From positions 124,001 to 188,000 of the forward strand of contig OAPG01000018.1 in assembly GCA_900208305.1 (NCBI GenBank): a DNA stretch of 64,000 bases, given 5' to 3'. Below the pieces are notes generated by a model. It did no database searches. It was given only the letters and a program-made list of their open reading frames with translations, and was not told the DNA's origin. Made by a program: the position numbers and the translations under genes. This document shows positions 20,440 to 30,373 of this stretch, in pieces. How positions within the stretch are numbered: position 1 is the stretch's first letter; every line of letters starts with the position of its first letter. This stretch comes from Melanopsichium pennsylvanicum. Lineage: Eukaryota > Basidiomycota > Ustilaginomycetes > Ustilaginales.

Positions 20440-20940
20440 TCTGCTCGTCCTTTGGACTCGAGCGCATCTCCTCGCCGCCCTCCTCGCTTCCGGCCTCTGC
20501 GACTCTGCCCTAGCGCAAGTCCCAAGCCTCTCTTCTTGACCTCCTCCTGCTCGTCTTTGGACTTGAGCGCATCCCCCTGTCATCTGGTTCCCCCCCCCTT
20601 GTTGCACCTGCCTCGAGCGCGGTTCGGACGACGCCGTGCTGTTCTCTACCGAACCAACCTGTCTCTCCCCCTCCCCCCTTCCACAGCACCTTGGTTCCTG
20701 CTCGCCTCCCTCGGCTTGAGCGCACTCCTTCGTGAACGACGCCGAGCCCTCCTGCCGGCTGATCTTCTCCTCTCCTCTGTCTCGGTCGGTTCCCCTGCTC
20801 GTCTTCAGGACTCGAGCGCAATCTCCTCCTCCCCTGACGGCGCTGCGCACCTCTGCCAGCTCGTCCCCCCTTTTTTCTCTTGATTCCCTGCTCCAGTTTC
20901 CTTTGCTCGTCTTCCAAGACTCGAGCGCATTTGGCAGCGC
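20440..20940 (+). repeat. Spaced repeats in the leader of the Ngaro-type element
   Basis: A motif close to TGCTCGTCTTTGGACTCGAG followed by CGCA recurs about five times, near 20448, 20548, 20698, 20797 and 20907, in C/T-rich surroundings. The long leader (20369-21796) has no coding ORF I can support. Confidence 0.6.
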
Positions 20941-21796
20941 CGCGCTCACAGCCGGCCTGTCCTTCACAGTCTCCCCCACCGGCGCCACTAACCAGCACCG
21001 GTGGGCTCAATTTCCCCCCCTTTTTTCTCTACTGCTCCCATATCGCCCTTTGGTCCAGGCGATCGACAAAGGTCCCGTGCGCTTGGCGAGCCGTGGTAGA
21101 TACCTCGACCCGCTGTCTTGAGAGTTGTGCCTCGAGGCCCAACAAAAGCTGCTCGCTAGGGGTTGATCGCCCTAGCCATCTCTGTCTGGCTTGACACGAT
21201 CAGCGCCGGCTTTGATCCCCTGCGCTCGACAGGCCCCTCGACTTGCACAAGGGGTAACACACCCCCGGTCTGACAAACCGGGATCATCCTCGTGGGGTGG
21301 CTTCCGTGCAATACAGTTCGCAGGTGTTCGACACGTCCTCACCAGCAGCTGCGGCCCAACAGCTATTCGACGCTGGGACATTCGACGGGCAGTACAAGAC
21401 TTTTCCCGCTTGTGCTTCCATCTGCCGCTAGATCCCGGCAGCAACAGCGTCACCAACACTCGTGGCGAGCGACCTTCGCTGGGGCTCCAACAGCGCGAAG
21501 AATAGGTCTCGGCGGGGCTCAGCGTGCTCACACACGTTGGTTCATCTACTGGCTGACCCAGTAGCGACAGCGTTGCCAACCCTTCGCGACGAACACCATC
21601 GCCGCATAGCTCAGCGACGTCAAGCATTGGTCTCGACGAGCGGGCGTTGTTAAAGGTCATCGCCGACAGATCGTGTACCTTGTGTTGGAGCCTGGCAAGC
21701 CCTCGCAAGCTCTGCACGTTCTCTTTTTTCACTCTGCGATCCTGTGTGTCTAGGTCTGGCACACCTTCACACTCGCTCTCCAGAGTCTCTGTTTTC

Positions 21797-23053
21797 ATGA
21801 CGGACCTCCAGGCCTGCCCCAAGTGCAGCCGTTTGGTGCCGTCTTCACACTTCATTGGTGTTCGTGGCGTCATTGTCAAGCTCTGTGCTGGCTGTCGCAA
21901 AAGACCTCTCCCTGCTGACCTGGCCCTGGCACCTTCCACACCCGAGTCTGCTCGCACCCTCTCCCTGCGGATCTCTCGCTCACGTTCCCCCTCCCCTGCT
22001 CCACCAACCGCTCAAGCGCGCCGTAACTCTGGCGTCTTCGCCACAGCAGTGTCCGTCGCCGCACTCCAGCAGCAGGTGGAAGAACGCATTGGCCGCCTGG
22101 AGTCTCGTTTGGATTCGCAGTTTAGCCAGCTGCTGGATACCATCCGGGCCTCCCAACAGCCACCTCTTGCCGCCGCCCCACTGCCTACTCCGGCCCAGGC
22201 TACACCTCCTCCCCCTCCAGCCCAACCAGCAGTAGCGTCGGCAACCCCCTCTGCTGGTCTCACCTCCACTGCTGGTGAGTCCTCCTCCCTCTCCCTCTCG
22301 CGCTGCTTCCCCTGGGTCTCGCAGGACCTGATCAAGCTCGTCGCCAACGACCAGCTCAAGCCGGAGCTCCTCACCAAGCTTCGCAACCCAGAGTCCCGGG
22401 TCTCCAGAGAACCCTCCCGCCCCTCGGCCTTCATTCTCAGTGACGGCCAGCTCAAGATCGCCGAGGATACCGCCGAAGGCCGTACCTCCACCTTCATCAA
22501 GGCGATCCCCAACGTGGCTGCCCTCGCTCAAGTCTGGCTTGCGTACATCGACATTCGAGTGCGCCACACTAAAAATATCGAGCTCAATAGTGCTCTCTTG
22601 GCCCATCTTGAGCATCTCCTCGAGTTCGACAGCACCTACACCTGGCGCGCAGTAGCTGAGTACCATCTCGCCGTCTGCAGGAAGCGCTTCGGCACTGGCG
22701 TCGTTGCTGAGTGGGCTACCACAGACTCCGAGGCCCACAGCAGGATCCTCGTCTCCTCCTTCCGTCCTGCTCCCTTCGCCCCCTCCAGCTCCCGTAGTGA
22801 CTCGGCCTCTGGCTCTCGCCAGCCGGCACCCTCGCTCCGAATCGGCCGCTCTCAGCGCTCCGCCGCCAACCCCTCATCAGGAGATCCGTGCAAGCGTTTT
22901 AACGCCGGCCAACCTTGCACAAACTGTACACGCCCTCACATCTGCATCCATTGCAGAGGTCCTCACAGCCTCTCGAGCTGCCCAGGATTCGCCTCCAACC
23001 GGACAGCGAACTCCTCCTTCCCCAACAACATCTCCACCAGAAAGGCGCCTTAA
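21797..23053 (+). CDS. Gag-like ORF1 of the Ngaro-type element
   Basis: 418 residues from the ATG at 21797; the frame is open upstream, but the preceding residues look like leader. The N-terminus has paired Cys motifs (CPKCSRLVP... LCAGCR), a possible zinc ribbon. A coiled-coil stretch follows ('LQQQVEERIGRLESRLDSQF'), then a Pro-rich linker and a helical core. A C-terminal Cys/His cluster (CKRFNAGQPCTNC, HICIHCRGPHSLSSC) is similar in style to those of DIRS/Ngaro Gag proteins. Expected role: packaging of the element RNA. It ends three bases before the ATG of the RT ORF in another frame. Confidence 0.75.
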   Translation: MTDLQACPKCSRLVPSSHFIGVRGVIVKLCAGCRKRPLPADLALAPSTPESARTLSLRISRSRSPSPAPPTAQARRNSGVFATAVSVAALQQQVEERIGRLESRLDSQFSQLLDTIRASQQPPLAAAPLPTPAQATPPPPPAQPAVASATPSAGLTSTAGESSSLSLSRCFPWVSQDLIKLVANDQLKPELLTKLRNPESRVSREPSRPSAFILSDGQLKIAEDTAEGRTSTFIKAIPNVAALAQVWLAYIDIRVRHTKNIELNSALLAHLEHLLEFDSTYTWRAVAEYHLAVCRKRFGTGVVAEWATTDSEAHSRILVSSFRPAPFAPSSSRSDSASGSRQPAPSLRIGRSQRSAANPSSGDPCKRFNAGQPCTNCTRPHICIHCRGPHSLSSCPGFASNRTANSSFPNNISTRKAP

Positions 23054-23055
23054 CC

Positions 23056-25250
23056 ATGGTGAGTTCGCCTTCTCACTCAGACGACCATGTTCGTCTTCAG
23101 CCCGCGCCGCTCCCAACAGCGCCTTCCACCTGGCTCGCGCCGCCCCCAACAGCGCCTCACCTCCGACCCGCGCCGCCCCCAATAGCGCCCTCTCCCCTGT
23201 CTGCGCCGCTCATACCGGCGCCATCACCACAGCCCGCGCCGCTCCAAACAGCGCCATCAACACAGACCTTGCCGCCCACAATAGCGCCTCTCCCACAGCC
23301 CGCGCCGCTCCAATTAGCGCCTTCACCACCGCCCGCGCCGCCCACAACAGCGCCCTCACCACAGCCCGCGCCGCTCCAATTAGCGCCTTCACCACCGCCC
23401 GCGCCGCCCACAACAGCGCCCTCACCACAGCCCGCGCCGCTCACAATAGCTCTAGGTCCTCTAGACCTCCTTGCCCCTGACGGCATCGCCGACATGTCGC
23501 CGGCCTCTGCCAGCAGCTCCATTCTTCCCCTGCTCACAGGTCTCCCGCCGCCGCCCAGGCCCAATACCGTATGCCGGCAACCCATCTTCAACGTCGCCGA
23601 CGTCCCCGCCACGATTGGATCTCTCCAACTCCACCTTTGGTCCCATTTCCTGGACCTTTACCCTGACCAGGCCTTTGCGTCTCAGCTGCAAGGAGCCCTG
23701 CGTCACGGTGTCAAGCTTGGTTACAACGGACCTCTACGTTCGTCAGCACGCTTAGAGGTAGCCAACCTACCCATGGACGCCAATGATACCTTCCACCTAC
23801 GCCGCGAGATTGACGCGCGCTTACGAGAGGGCCGTCTTCACCATGTGGTTGACCCGGACGGCATCCAACTGGTCTGCTCGCCGGTGGGTGTGGTGCCCAA
23901 GCCTCACTCTGACAAGAGGCGCACCATTTACCACCTCTCCCACCCCCGCAAGCCCGGCTCCCGCCTGCCATCAGTCAATGATGGTATCCATCCTTCCTTT
24001 GTCACCATCCGCTACGAGAGTCTTGACGCAATCATGGATTTCATTTGCAAACACCCTAGCGCCTCTCTGTGGAAAGCAGACTTGGAGGATGCTTTTCGAC
24101 ACGTCATAGTGGCCAAGTCTGACGCCAGACTCATGGGCATCCACTTCGACGGTCAATACTACCAAGAATGCGCACTCGCGTTTGGAGGACGCTCGTCGCC
24201 TTTCCTGTTCAACCTTTTTGCCGAGTTCTTGCACTGGCTCGCCTCCTTTGTGCTGCAGTCCGTGTCGCCATCGCCAAGTGCCCACTCCGAAGTCTCTCAC
24301 TACCTTGACGACTTCTTTGGTGCTTCCGACCCTGCGGCCAACGACGCCACCCCAGTCCAAGCTCTTAGCATAGCAGCGTCGGCGCTCGGCTTTAAGCTCA
24401 GCCGGCGGAAAACGGTCTGGCAGACCACCAAGCTTGAGATCCTTGGCATCGAGCTTGACTCAGTTGCTCAGACCGCCGCCATCACTCCACAGCGCAGCCA
24501 GCGCATCATCCAGCTGTGCTCGCGCATTGTCAACCGCGGCCGTGCCTCTCTGCTAGAGCTACAACAGGTGGCCGGCCACTTGCAGTTTGTCACAAGAGTG
24601 GCTCCACACGGCCGTGCTTTCCTTCGACGGATCTACGACGCCGTCAAGGCACACCATAGTGCTCCACACGGCCGCCGGATCAGCAAAGCCACACAATCCG
24701 AGCTTCTATGGTGGGTCAACACACTCCAGTCTTGGGATGGTGTTTCCCTCCTCCAACCCTCGCCTCTGCTCATTGAACACATCTGGACCGATGCCTCCAA
24801 GCGCCGCATTGGTGGCCATTGGGGCAGCATGGACCATCCCTCTGCTGCCTTCACCAAAGAGCTTTCCCGCCGCCACCGCGCTAAGGACATCCGGTTCCTA
24901 GAGGCTCTTGCCGTCCTTGAGGCCTTGCGCCTCTTCTCTCCTTCCTGGACTGGCCCTCGTCGGGTGGTCATCCACGTCGACAACGAAAACGTGGAATATG
25001 GCCTGCGCAAGGGCTCTATACGGGACACTCAGACCCAGGCGCTCTTTTGCGAGATCTTCTCGCTGTGCCTGCAGCGGCACATCGACCTAGTCCCATTCCG
25101 CGTGAGCTCTGAAGCCAACATCCTCGCTGACGCCCTCTCTCGCCGCCGCTTCTCCTTTATCCAGCAGCAGTACCCTCAAGCCTTCGCTCTGCTGCGATTC
25201 AACCGCCCGAGAGCTTTGCCAGAGCCTCTGACCTCTCCAACCAGGCCGCC
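23056..25250 (+). CDS. Reverse transcriptase-RNase H ORF of the Ngaro-type element
   Basis: Begins at ATG 23056, three bases after the ORF1 stop. The N-terminal 150 residues are Pro/Ala-rich tandem repeats (APLQLAPSPPPAPPTTAPSP-type, DNA about 23090-23450). A DIRS-type RT follows: 'VGVVPKPHSDKRRTIYHLSH', 'LWKADLEDAFRHVIV', 'ALAFGGRSSPFLFN' and catalytic YLDD in 'SHYLDDFFGAS'. RNase H begins around 'HIWTDASKRRIGGHWG' and includes 'VVIHVDNENVEYGLRKGS' and 'NILADALSRRRF'. The frame stays open to 26355, but recognisable sequence passes into the -1 frame at about 25190-25210, where the recombinase starts. The end coordinate is therefore approximate. Confidence 0.85.
23090..23450 (+). repeat. Tandem repeat coding for a Pro/Ala-rich tract
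   Basis: Imperfect units of about 30 and 60 bp built on CCCGCGCCGCCCACAACAGC and CCGCTCCAATTAGCGCC-like words. Two 63-bp units near 23320-23440 are almost identical. The array lies at the N-terminus of the RT ORF and is also open in a second frame, so copy number can change without breaking it. Confidence 0.8.
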
Positions 25251-26222
25251 CTCCTCCTCTGGAATGGCCTCGCCCCCAGCACACGCGCCAGATCCTCAGC
25301 CGTATGCTCCGACTTCACCAGCTTCGCCACGGCCACCCTCCACATCGCCAACCCGTTCCCTGCCTCGTCAACCATGCTCATCGAGTGGGTCGCGCACCAC
25401 CACATGGCGGAAAAGTCAGTCAACACACTTAAGCGCGATCTCTCCGTGCTCAAGTCGTGGCATGTCGACCTCGGCCTCTCCACCTCGGCCTTTGACTCGG
25501 AACGCCTCAAGAGAGTGGTGCGCGGATACAAGCGCGTCGTCGGCCAACCCCTCCCATCTGCCAAGCTGCCCATCACCTTGCCACTCTTGCGACAGCTTGC
25601 GCGCGCCCTCTACACAGCCTGTCCCTCTCCTCACGACCGGCGCATGTACAAAGCGGCCTTCTGCGTTGCCTTTGCCTGCTTCTTGCGCTCGGGTGAGCTC
25701 ACTTGGGAAGCGCAAGGCCCCAATGTGCTCACCGTTGCCGCCGTCTCCTTTGCCGAGGACTTCTCCTTTGCCACAATCACCCTCCCGGCCAGCAAGACGG
25801 ACCCCTTCAGGCACGGCGTTGCGCTCACCGCCCCGGCCGTACCGCTCAGCACTTGCGCGGTCACGGCTCTCCGGATCATCTGCGCAGGTCGCAGCCCCAT
25901 TGATCCACTCTTCACGCTGGAAGGCCGCCAACCTTTCACGCGCTCCTCCTTTGTCTCGATGCTCCGGCGCTGTCTCGACGTCTGTGGCGTCCCGTCCGGT
26001 TCCTACTCTGGCCACTCCTTCCGCCGTGGAGCTGCGACGTGGGCCGCCGCCAACGGCGTTGATGCTGACACCATCCGTGGTCTCGGCAGGTGGCGAAGCG
26101 ATTGCTTCCGCCGCTATGTTGACAAGTCGGCCGCCGAGAGAGCCGCCACCTCAAAGGCAGCTCTATATGTCAACTCCTCCGCCCCTTTGCATCTCGACGC
26201 CGTCGCCTGGCGCGACTTCTGA
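25190..26222 (+). CDS. Tyrosine recombinase of the Ngaro-type element
   Basis: In the -1 frame relative to RT-RNase H. The domain reads from about 25190 ('FARASDLSNQAALLLWNGLA'); the first ATG is 25374 (MLIEWVAHHH). The catalytic set is visible: an Arg in 'FLRSGELTWE', HxxR in 'GHSFRRGAATW', a Trp in 'GLGRWRSDCF' and the nucleophile Tyr in 'FRRYVD'. This enzyme would integrate a circular DNA intermediate instead of a DDE integrase. Expression could need a -1 frameshift from the RT ORF or separate initiation. An inactivating frameshift is also possible. Confidence 0.85.
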
Positions 26223-26315
26223 CTTGTTTTGCTACACTCTGGGCTCGTCTCTCGCTGCTCTCCAGCCTCAGCTCATGACTGTTACACCTTACGGTACGCC
26301 ACTCGCACAACATGT

Positions 26316-26617
26316 GGCCACGGCTGGGAGCTCGCAAGCGACTCCCTCGAGTTAGGCAAAATATATGTTTCTTCCCTTATTGTCCTGGTTGTGTTCTGGC
26401 TGCGCTTGGAGACTCGGCGACTGAGACTGTTGATGTTAGATCGCTTGATTAGTCAGGCGATCATTTCAACAGTCTCTCTCGGCCGAGTGATTTCCAAGCA
26501 CCTGCCGCAGTCTCGTCGCACGATAGCTAAGCCTTGCTTAGCGCTCTCCCCTCTCCACTCTCTCACCATCATCATCATCACACGCACTGGCCTCGTAAGG
26601 CAGTGTTTCAAGCTTTT
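26316..26617 (+). repeat. B1-A2 junction repeats of the Ngaro-type element
   Basis: B1 (26316-26433) ends ...GACTGAGACTGTTGA and A2 (26434-26617) begins TGTTAGATCGC with no gap. B1 equals B2 and A2 equals A1 in length. This internal copy of the right-end/left-end junction is the hallmark of split direct repeats. Confidence 0.92.
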
Positions 26618-26727
26618 CCCACCCTCCCATTCCCCTTTTTTTTGTGATTTCTTTTTCTTTTCATGTGCTAGGTCTCGCGCACACTCCGCCTCGCTCTCAT
26701 GCGACGCTCAACCACCGTGCCCCTTAC

Positions 26728-26845
26728 GGCCACGGCTGGGAGCTCGCAAGCGACTCCCTCGAGTTAGGCAAAATATATGTTTCTTCCCTTATTGTCCTGG
26801 TTGTGTTCTGGCTGCGCTTGGAGACTCGGCGACTGAGACTGTTGA
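26728..26845 (+). repeat. B2 split direct repeat (right end of the Ngaro-type element)
   Basis: 118 bp, GGCCACGGCTGGGAG...GACTGTTGA, matching B1. About 110 bp of unique T-rich sequence separates it from A2. Element 3 sequence resumes at 26846. Confidence 0.92.
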
Positions 26846-28065
26846 ATCCTGGCCGCAAGACGACCCTCCATCTCATGCGTCAACGTTTTTACTGGCCAAC
26901 CATGGTGCAGGACACCGACAGCTATGTCGCCTCTTGCGCGGCCTGCCGAAGGGCAAAACACCCCCGTCACAAACCCCACGGCTACCTTCTCCCGTCGGTC
27001 CCTCCCGATCGGCCGTGGTCCACTATTACCATGGACCACATCACTGACCTCCCGCCCTCCCTTGCCAACGGCACCACCTACAACTCCATTCTCGTAATCG
27101 TCGACCGCCTCACCAAGTTTGTGGTCTTCATTCCTGCAAACAAAACTGATACGGCGGAGACTTTGGCGTACCAGCTCCACCGCTACGTCTTTTCATACTT
27201 TGGCCTCCCGGACACCATTGTATCTGACCGAGGAACCACGTTTGTAGCTTCCGTTTGGACGGAACTCCTCCGGGCCCTCCGGATTAAAGGGTCTTACTCG
27301 TCGGCCTACCACCCTCAAACAAATGGCCAGACCGAGCGAGCCAACCAGACGCTGGAGTTGTTCCTCCGCTTCTATACGGCCTACGACCACAGCGACTGGG
27401 CAACCCTCCTGCCGACAGCACAGCTCGCGCTGAACCAAAGACCGTCGGCGACCACAACCATCGCCCCGGCTATAGCTTGCTTCACATTTGCACCTCGGGC
27501 ACACCCCTCCATCCCCCCGGCCACCTCCAACGTCCCGTCGGCGGATAAAGTGCGGGTGTGCCAGGACGCCATCGCCAGAGCCAACCTTGCCGTCGCGAAG
27601 TGGTTTAACCGTCGCAGGAGCGACGTCTCGTTCCGCCGGGGGGACCTGGTGCTCCTCTGTACCAAGCACCTCCGCAGCGACCGACCCTCCCACAAGCTCT
27701 CCAACCCCCTCGCCGGCCCGTTCAAAGTCGACAAGGTGATTAGCGACCGAGCCTACCGACTCCTCCTGCCTCCGTCGTGGAAGGTCCACCCCGTCTTTCA
27801 CGTACAGATGCTGATGCCATACCCCGACGGAGTCAGGGAGTCCAGCGACGCCCCCCAACCGACTACTCTGGAGGACGACTACGCCAATTTCGAAGTCGAG
27901 GGCGTATTGGACTCCCGCCGCCGCGCCGGACGCCTACAGTACAAGGTCTCCTGGGTAGGGTACCCCCCAAGCTGGGTCCCGGCGGAAGACGTGGACCGCG
28001 CCCCGGATCTGGTCGCTGCGTACCACGCCGCGAACCCGACCAAGCCTGCCCCTACCCGGCGCTAG
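26846..28065 (+). pseudogene. Integrase and chromodomain remnant of Element 3 pol
   Basis: About 405 codons. The integrase zinc region ('PGRKTTLHLMRQRFYWPTM', 'CAACRRAKHPRHKPHGY') is followed by a D,D-35-E core ('TMDHITDLPPS', 'SDRGTTFVASVWTELL', 'YHPQTNGQTERANQTLE'), a GPY/F-like module ('LAGPFKVDKVISDRAYRLLL') and a chromodomain ('VEGVLDSRRRAGRLQYKVSW', 'GYPPSWVPAEDVDRAPDLV'). There is no stop codon inside, but protease, RT and RNase H are missing upstream, so it cannot be an active pol. Confidence 0.88.
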
Positions 28066-28244
28066 GCACGGATACGAGCGACGGTTGCCGTCGGGAGACC
28101 CCCCGCCGGAGCCAAAACCCCTCCGGTCCCCGACCTCTTGGCTAGGAGACCCGGTCGGGCTCCCCTCACCCCCACTCCCACACACGGACACACACACACG
28201 CAAGCGACAGAAAAAACAAATGCATTCGAATAAGGGCCCCGGGG

Positions 28245-29640
28245 CTAGTCCCTCAGGAAGCCCTCCAACCACGCCCAGACCACGTCCACCTGCTGTCGCG
28301 TGTTCTGCGACAGCTGCTGGATCTCGCTGATCCGGCGGAGCTCTCGCTCGCCGCCGGTCCTCAGCGACTCTGCCAGCAACAGCGCAGCCACGTCGGCCAG
28401 CCCCTGTTGAAATAACTCAGTCCCCTCCTGCACCCCGTGGAAGAGGGACTCGGCACGCCTTACGGCCGCACCCAGGTCCCCCAGGCCCGTAGCGGACTCC
28501 CCCGGCTGGCCTTGGGCCCGCGCCCGAGTGCGGCGCCGCTCTCGGGCAGCCTCGGCTGGACGGTCGGGGCGGGACCTAGCTCGCTTGCGAGCCGCCTCCC
28601 GCTCCCGACCCACCGCGCCCACCCGAGCCACCTCCTCCCTCAATTCCTCCTCCTCCTCCGGGATCTCGCCAAGTGTCCTCAGCGACAACCTGACGTTGGG
28701 GTGGGGGCGGCGACGCCGACCGACCCCCCCGGACCTCCACCTCTCAAGCAAGCACGCGTAAACCCTCATTCGGAGGGGACCTTGGGCGCCGCCAAGTGGG
28801 GGGACTGTCAGGGAAAACAAAAGGAAGAACAAGAGTCAGCCAACCACCCAATACATCGCGACAGACGCCCGACGGAAATACTTACCGCGCATATCCGCGT
28901 CGCAGGGTTGCCTGTGCTGCCCCTGACACCGACGGCAGCGGAGATCGCCTCCCGCCCGCTCACAGGCAACGCCGGCGCATACGCAGGCGTAGCAATCGCC
29001 CCACGTCTCGGCCCATAGCGGGGCAAGATCTGTCGCAGCGGCAACGGAAACACAAACGTCAGTAGCGATCCCAATCAACACAGCAATGGAACAAATACTT
29101 ACCATCACCAACGAGTTCCGGAGTGATCTCAATGGGAACCGAAGGACGCGACCACGGCATCGAATTCCGGGGCGCCAGGACAAGGGAAGTGGTGGAGGAA
29201 GGACTGACCGACGGATCGGCAGACTGTTGACGCACGGCGTGCTCGTGACGGCCTGAGTTGGCCCCCCGGGAAAGGTGAGCACGCGGGGAGCGGCGCACCC
29301 CCCGGATGGGACCAGCGGAGGTCTCCGACGGCCGATCTGTCGTAATTGAAACAAGGGGGAGGGAACAAATGTCAGTAACCCATTCTACGGCACCGACCGG
29401 TGGTTGTCAGACCCTCTGGGCCCCCCATCCACAACCGAACCACGACGGAACCACGACCGACTCACCTCCGGAAGCGGGTATTGTTGTTGTTCTTGTTGTT
29501 GTTGTTGTTGTTGCTGCTGCTGCTGCTGCCGACGCTGCCGCCGTCGCAGACGTAGGCGATGGTGGGGGAACGGTACTGATGTCGGCCGACGGGTTGTCGG
29601 CCGGGGAATCCATGATAGCGTCTGCTGGTGACGACGACAT
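28245..29640 (-). CDS. Antisense spliced gene in Element 3 with a Zn2Cys6-like cluster
   Basis: Transcribed against the element, between pol and the 3' LTR. Exons are 29640-29466, 29336-29103, 29029-28886 and 28804-28245. Introns are 129, 73 and 81 bp with donors GTGAGT, GTAAGT and GTAAGT, and each acceptor ends in CAG. All three introns are phase 1 and the frame stays open, giving 370 residues. A TATAAGG box lies about 60 bp upstream (near 29705). The N-terminus is Ser/Ala/Thr-rich. Exon 3 holds C149-X2-C152-X6-C159-X8-C168-X2-C171-X7-C179, which fits the Gal4-type Zn2Cys6 spacing. The C-terminal part is Glu/Arg-rich and probably coiled coil. A DNA- or RNA-binding regulator of the element is a guess. 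It is not a usual pol or gag product. Confidence 0.7.
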
Positions 29641-29941
29641 TGCGAAAAGGGAATGGGGAAGAATGGGGGAAATCGAGAAGGAAGACCCGTCGACCCCCAT
29701 CCTTATATCCCCCCTCGATAGCTACGCACGAGCAATGGCGCACAGTCAATTCTGCCGGTCCAAGGCATTGTGGGTGGTATTGCCTCATTGCTGCGCATCC
29801 GCGATTAAATTGCCGAGACGAGCGTCGCGACTTGTACAGAGAGGCGTCCCTGGCGCGGATTAAGGTTGAGGGAGTACGACCCCCCTCGCCCTCCTGTCCT
29901 ATCAGCCGCCTGGGGACCAGTCGGCCTGAACCGGGGGGTAA

Positions 29942-30373
29942 TGTTAGTGCCTACCAACCGGAGTCCAAAGAGGGGGTGCTCGGCCCCCCTCCTGATTGAG
30001 CGATCGTCGTGATCGGGCCCCGACCGACCCTCTCCGGACCCCTCGCAGCGGAGCGGTTGGCCTGACACGATCCTCCTACCGCCCAACCGCGGCTGGCCCC
30101 TCCGTACGTAGAATACGACCGTCGGCAACCTAACATTGTAACGCCGCGGTGGGAAGTGACCGATAGCTCCTGTACCTTACCACCCCGCCCCCCGCCTGAC
30201 ATGAGGTTGCCTCCGGACCTCGTCGCATGTATTACTTAGTTAGCTCTATAGCAACGCAGTAGTGTGCTCTGACCCCCGACCGCCTGTGTTGCCCACGCCT
30301 ACAACCTCTCCGTACCCGTAGACTCCATCCCAGCTGTAGCCGCCCGCGGTATCTAGACCCTACAGCCTTAACA
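29942..30373 (+). repeat. 3' LTR of Element 3
   Basis: 432 bp, TGTTAGTGCC...TTAACA, preceded by the purine-rich CCGGGGGGTAA. About 14-15 differences from the 5' LTR by eye. Confidence 0.93.

Larger units (their letters stand above)
20185..26845 (+). mobile_element. Ngaro-type tyrosine-recombinase retrotransposon (DIRS order), 6.66 kb
   Basis: Split direct repeats in the order A1 (20185-20368), ORFs, B1 (26316-26433), A2 (26434-26617), B2 (26728-26845). A copies are 184 bp and B copies 118 bp. B1 and A2 abut, as expected if they reproduce the junction of a circular intermediate. The coding region has a Gag-like ORF with zinc motifs, an RT-RNase H ORF with YLDD and a tyrosine recombinase. There are no LTRs, integrase or target duplication. 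This combination is diagnostic of Ngaro/PAT-like elements. It sits inside Element 3 between the gag remnant and the integrase. Confidence 0.9.
11307..30373 (+). mobile_element. Element 3: family-3 Ty3/gypsy chromovirus, defective, with two nested elements
   Basis: It is bounded by two 432-bp LTRs (11307-11738, 29942-30373; TGTTA...TAACA) and a CATAC duplication. The LTRs differ at about 14-15 positions by eye, so it is older than Elements 1 and 2. The remaining sense parts are the gag start (11778-11872 plus 19875-20184) and the integrase plus chromodomain (26846-28065). Protease, RT and RNase H are absent. Element 1 (11873-19869) is inserted in gag. A Ngaro-type element (20185-26845) sits where the missing middle should be. 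A spliced antisense gene lies between pol and the 3' LTR (28245-29640). Confidence 0.93.

Noticed and set aside
20404..21010. Minus-strand ORFs of 194 and 166 codons in the leader of the Ngaro-type element
   Set aside because: Arg/Gly/Glu-rich translations of a C/T-rich repeat leader; they arise from lack of stops in biased sequence.
21980..22738. Minus-strand ORF of 252 codons
   Set aside because: Shadow of the Gag-like ORF1; low-complexity Gly/Glu-rich.
22704..23480. Second plus-strand ORF with RAAPNSA repeats
   Set aside because: It is another frame of the Pro/Ala repeat array at the start of the RT ORF; periodic DNA keeps two frames open. No zinc motif or RT part is attached.
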